Source of the DNA: an uncultured Pseudomonadota bacterium
GTDB taxonomy: Bacteria > Pseudomonadota > Gammaproteobacteria > Steroidobacterales > Steroidobacteraceae
Assembly (NCBI GenBank): GCA_903828595.1
Contig: CAIKMS010000016.1
Coordinates: forward strand, 1 to 64,000
Direction of reading: 5' to 3'
DNA length: 64,000 nt
Below the pieces are notes generated by a model. The model had not been told where the DNA came from and did not search any database. It saw only the letters and a list, made by a program, of their open reading frames with translations. A program made the translations under genes and the position numbers. Positions 61,401 through 64,000 of the stretch are shown piece after piece (positions within the stretch are counted from its first letter, which is position 1; every line of letters begins with the position of its first letter).

Positions 61401-64000
61401 GTTGGCAGTGGAGCGGTCATTAACGCCGACCCACGTAGCGTCCTTTCCTTTAGTAGTGTGAACGGTATCAACATGGACGGCGCTATTCACGCGCCATCCG
61501 GTGCCGTTAAATTTGCCACCACGCTCGCGCTAAGCGAGGGTCTGGACTCTGGGTATCTGCCTGGACTTCGCATCGATATGGGTCCACATGCGGTGCTCGA
61601 TGTCGCCGGTGAGGCAATCTATCAGCCAAACACGCAGGGTTTTTTAACTGGCGATCTGTTACCCGGTGGTTCGGTAACGTTTGCCGCGCAGCGTGGCAGT
61701 GTCACCCTTGAGCCCGGTTCGCTGGTCAACGTGTCTGGCGCCTCGGCGCCCTTTGATATTCAAGCCCCGGGCAGTAGCGTGGCTCCGGTGCGTACCACCC
61801 TCGGCAGCGCCGCGGGATCGGTCACCGTGGCCGCACCCGAACAAATCTCTTTGGTGGGCACGTTGCAAGCTCAAGGCGGCACCGGCTCTGCGCTCAACGC
61901 AGCCGGCGGCACGCTCAGTGTGACGTTGTCGCGTGTGGTGGGTACCGGATTTAGTAATGGCGTCGGTAATACGCCGGCTAGCTTCGACTCCACCAACACG
62001 CCACGAACCATTGAGTTACTGCCGAACGCCCCGGGCGTTGCGTCGACCCCGCAAAACGGATTGGGCATGGCAGTACTCGACCCCAAAGTCATCGAGTCGT
62101 CTGGTTTTGGATCGTTGTTTTTGTCGGCTGATCAAATTGAATTAGCAGCGGGCACCCAGCTGGCTATGCCGCAGGCGGTGACGCTCCAGACGCCTGCACT
62201 GCTAGCGCCTTCGTCAGGGTCAGCAAGCGTAACGGCGGCCTATCTTTCGGTCGGCACCGGCACGGCTTTGTATCCCACCGTAGCACCCAGTGCGGGTGAC
62301 GGTTCAATCACTTTAACCGGCCAACAGTCGGTTGATCTGGCCGGCCAGATCAGTCTTAAGGGAGCGACCGACACCACGATCGCCAGCGGTGGATTCATCC
62401 AGTTGGTCGGTAATCAGCGCGGCAGCCAATCGGTAGGTGGATTAGCCACGGCCGGCAATCTGACATTGGCGGCAACTGAAATTTATCCTTCAACGGCCAC
62501 CTCATACTCCATCTCGGCTCAGGGTAGCCCGTTTGATACGGTGACCATTAACCAGGTCGGTGCTCGTCCGGCGACGCCTCTATCGGCTGCGGGCAGCGTC
62601 TCGATCACGGCGGATGACATTATCCAAAACGGTACGATCGTGGCGCCTTTCGGCTCGATCGCGTTAAATGCGGTCGCGCCACAGAACCCTACCGCTAACG
62701 ACGGCGTGCTGACGTTGGGTGCGGGTAGTTACACGTCAGTGAGCGGCAACGGCGCGCTCATTCCGTATGGATTGGTTAACAACGGCACTACGTGGGTATA
62801 CAGCTTAGACGTGGCCCAGGCCGCCAGCGCTACTCCCACGGTCATCACCAGCGTTCCCACGCGTCAGGTGTCATTGTCCGGCTCTAGCGTAAAAATGGCA
62901 TCGGGGTCGGTTGTTGATGTGTCGGGTGGCGGGGATCTGTACGCGTCGTCGTTCACACCAGGAACCGGCGGTACGGTGGATGCCCTGGCAAACTCTGCGG
63001 CCACAGGCCTGTATGCGATTTTGCCGTCGACTCGCGGACAGTTCGGCGCTTTTGATCCTTTACTGTTTTCTGATTCGGGCCTTAAGCCGGGTGCGAGTGT
63101 TTATCTTGCCGGCGGCGCCGGTCTAGCAGCAGGTTTTTATCCCTTACTGCCTGCACGTGACGCGTTACTGCCTGGTGCTTACCTCGTCCAGGCGGTGCCG
63201 GGTTTTGCCAACCTCACGCCGGGAACCACGGCAGTCGCGCTCAATGGCAGTCCGGTAGTCTCCGGTTACTTCACTTTTGGCAGCACCGGTGCGGGTACCA
63301 ATTACAGTGGCTTTCAGGTTCAGCCCGGCTCCTACTCTCGCCAGTTAGCCAACTACGGCGATAACCTGGCATCGAAGTTCTTTACCCCAAGCAGCGGCGC
63401 GTTACCGGCGGATGCGGGCACGCTCGCTATTTCGACGATCAGCTCGCTGAATGCGGCGGGCACAGTGATCGGCTCGGCGGCTACGGGTGGCCGCAATGCG
63501 CTCATTGAGTTGTCGGCGCCGGCTATTGAGATAGATCCGACACTGGCCACCAATGCTGCACCCGGTGTGGTGCAGTTATCGGCAGCAGAGTTAGCGAGTT
63601 GGAACCCTGGGCGGGTGCTGTTGGGTGGTTTGTACACCGATATCAACACGATCGATGTTACGGCAACTCTGGTTTCCGTGACCGCAGGTAGCGCGTTATC
63701 AGCCGGTGAGGTGGTGATCGTCGCCAATCAAGCCATTGACGTAGCTTCTAATGCGAAGATTCAGTCTACCTCGGGAGTGGCCGGTCAAGCCCTTCCGGTG
63801 GCGGTGTCAACGGTACCGCAAACTCTGTCGCTAACCGGTAACGATGCTGGAAGCGCTGCCTTGCTAGCTGTTTCAGATTACTCGGCTTATATCCCTTCAC
63901 GTTCAGGCGCGAGTAACCTGGGCGAAGGCACTGTTACGGTCAACTCCGGCGCGGTGATTGGCTCACGCGGTGCGATATCGCTGGACGTTCCCGGTGGTGC
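58434..64000 (+). CDS. Filamentous haemagglutinin-like exoprotein TpsA, N-terminal part
   Basis: A giant secreted protein, open from ATG 58434 to the end of the window (at least 1855 codons); I found no sign of a break in this frame. The signal peptide is residues 1 to about 26 (ARLQA-A). The TPS secretion domain (about 48-165) has TLNWANFDVGSGASVIFKQP, VALNRIYQANPSQIFGTVQS and NGQIYLINGNGFLFG, the equivalents of the NWxxF and NPNGI motifs. Two cysteines near residues 37 and 42 precede it. The rest is Gly/Ser/Thr/Ala/Val-rich repeats typical of a right-handed beta-helix. The upstream tpsB is its transporter. It is probably an adhesin or matrix protein. Confidence 0.9.
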   Translation, partial: MRNSMHLSRTLSLAVALALGSARLQAAPAPGTLPTPCAPGTCNGGPSKFVTSGQASAITGGNKLTITQTSNNATLNWANFDVGSGASVIFKQPGASSVALNRIYQANPSQIFGTVQSNGQIYLINGNGFLFGNGSVVNVGGLIASSLNVSDATFSKGILNPGLLLNSQAAFVAGQNNDGTAGVANTQASVVVDAGATLSTTAANGRLLLVAPRVDNAGSLSAADGQVILASGQKLYLQASSDSNLRGLIVEVDAGGTTTNETTGNLSAARGNVTMLGLAVNQMGRVSATTSVASNGSIRLVAGDTLLSNQSPGATLQRTDGGTLTLGPGSVTTVTPDTSGGSAVDASLQQQSVLDLEGAKIFMNSGAQLVAPDASVLVQARVNPSNLAQGASDGSEIRIASGAVIDVAGSNDSVPVATNVVEAQLRANEFADSPQQRNGALRGKTVYVDVRQGTASNPGTTIANLSGQAGIIERDIYQRTSQGGTVTLDSAGDVVVAQGSTVNVSGGVVNYTPSWIQTSYLVTADGKLVPISEANAATTYIGIVNPTVSRSDDRWGTIQVAPNSALANYDPGYIQGSAAGTLNIVAPNMVVQGNLLGHSVTGVNQRAAGTTTPGGQLFIGAVPAAGTALDYRAPSIEITNSPVAITVEDGSSVPSNLSLQLPAAVLNQDGFTRVAMYSNGAITQDAATPITMPVGSSLSLNGATVNLHSSITLPSGALNVNSTQTVGSGDLSLANTGVFVDPNVALDVRGNWTNDGVLPQGDVPTSPIALNGGSIKLNQGVYGGTLSIGSGASLSVSGGAWQKQGGSLLGGSAGSISLNEGAGGTLIFGSDIGLDAYGVQGTTHGALGGGGTLSITAPRISISSGSAATAGTQTVSNDPTVGGTLNLNSSLFSNDGFSRINLSADGALLPGSGDSSTMSITPNTTLNLSALTYIFTQGARDSASAATVGSVLAPALAPSNLRTAESLSLSASTNPELLGATSAGLGALSVGSGAVINADPRSVLSFSSVNGINMDGAIHAPSGAVKFATTLALSEGLDSGYLPGLRIDMGPHAVLDVAGEAIYQPNTQGFLTGDLLPGGSVTFAAQRGSVTLEPGSLVNVSGASAPFDIQAPGSSVAPVRTTLGSAAGSVTVAAPEQISLVGTLQAQGGTGSALNAAGGTLSVTLSRVVGTGFSNGVGNTPASFDSTNTPRTIELLPNAPGVASTPQNGLGMAVLDPKVIESSGFGSLFLSADQIELAAGTQLAMPQAVTLQTPALLAPSSGSASVTAAYLSVGTGTALYPTVAPSAGDGSITLTGQQSVDLAGQISLKGATDTTIASGGFIQLVGNQRGSQSVGGLATAGNLTLAATEIYPSTATSYSISAQGSPFDTVTINQVGARPATPLSAAGSVSITADDIIQNGTIVAPFGSIALNAVAPQNPTANDGVLTLGAGSYTSVSGNGALIPYGLVNNGTTWVYSLDVAQAASATPTVITSVPTRQVSLSGSSVKMASGSVVDVSGGGDLYASSFTPGTGGTVDALANSAATGLYAILPSTRGQFGAFDPLLFSDSGLKPGASVYLAGGAGLAAGFYPLLPARDALLPGAYLVQAVPGFANLTPGTTAVALNGSPVVSGYFTFGSTGAGTNYSGFQVQPGSYSRQLANYGDNLASKFFTPSSGALPADAGTLAISTISSLNAAGTVIGSAATGGRNALIELSAPAIEIDPTLATNAAPGVVQLSAAELASWNPGRVLLGGLYTDINTIDVTATLVSVTAGSALSAGEVVIVANQAIDVASNAKIQSTSGVAGQALPVAVSTVPQTLSLTGNDAGSAALLAVSDYSAYIPSRSGASNLGEGTVTVNSGAVIGSRGAISLDVPGG

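Overview
The window looks like chromosome of a free-living gammaproteobacterium of moderately high GC. Support comes from the atpD-atpC-glmU-glmS order, 324-residue CysB, OxyR with both redox cysteines at the Escherichia coli positions, YjdM, YajQ, a GspA/GspB pair and C-terminal anchors of the VPxPA/PEP-CTERM kind. The genus cannot be fixed from the sequence; a deep-branching lineage (Xanthomonadales/Nevskiales/Steroidobacter-like) is an impression only. I saw no rRNA, tRNA, insertion sequence, phage gene or CRISPR array.

Layout. 1-5.0 kb: end of the ATP synthase operon, then glmU and glmS (UDP-GlcNAc supply). 5.0-17.5 kb: small housekeeping and unknown genes (VOC protein, GNAT, methyltransferase, two lipoproteins, a KTSC protein, an LPG-synthase-like membrane protein, a MalM-like protein, oligopeptidase B, DsbA, DUF502, lipocalin). 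17.5-21.1 kb: dinB-gspA-gspB on the minus strand. 21.3-30.3 kb: hydroxybutyrate-oligomer hydrolase, OxyR, Nudix, 2-hydroxyacid dehydrogenase, YjdM, TauE/SafE, YajQ, GNAT and CysB. 30.6-34.8 kb: TonB-dependent receptor, secreted amidohydrolase and AhpD-like protein, probably one uptake-and-degradation unit. 34.8-38.0 kb: ABC exporter and AraC regulator, divergent. 38.06-44.8 kb: a complete, unfused, tightly overlapping trpEGDCFBA operon behind a classical attenuator with a 15-residue leader peptide containing adjacent Trp codons. 44.9-50.2 kb: periplasmic FKBP isomerase, a metallophosphoesterase-like protein, a SEC-C/TPR/GT41 O-GlcNAc-transferase-like protein, and an orphan gspC.

50.6-64.0 kb is the most unusual part: a cell-surface locus. 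Three paralogous secreted proteins share a C-terminal VPVPGAAW...RRR anchor; between the first and second lies a PstS-like binding protein without the anchor. A two-partner secretion pair follows: a POTRA/beta-barrel transporter (TpsB) and a giant filamentous-haemagglutinin-like exoprotein (TpsA) that runs off the window. Paralogues 2 and 3 and tpsB share a precisely spaced upstream element (TGAAATACWW, then TAYGATT 16 bp on). All four secreted-protein genes have a T-tract-less GC-rich hairpin after the stop codon, three of them followed by an ordinary terminator. A GT41-type glycosyltransferase close to a TpsA/TpsB pair recalls the HMW1A/B/C adhesin system, which suggests a glycosylated surface or biofilm-matrix module, with GspC pointing to a type II export route for the soluble parts. 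No exosortase lies in the window. The link between these parts is inference.
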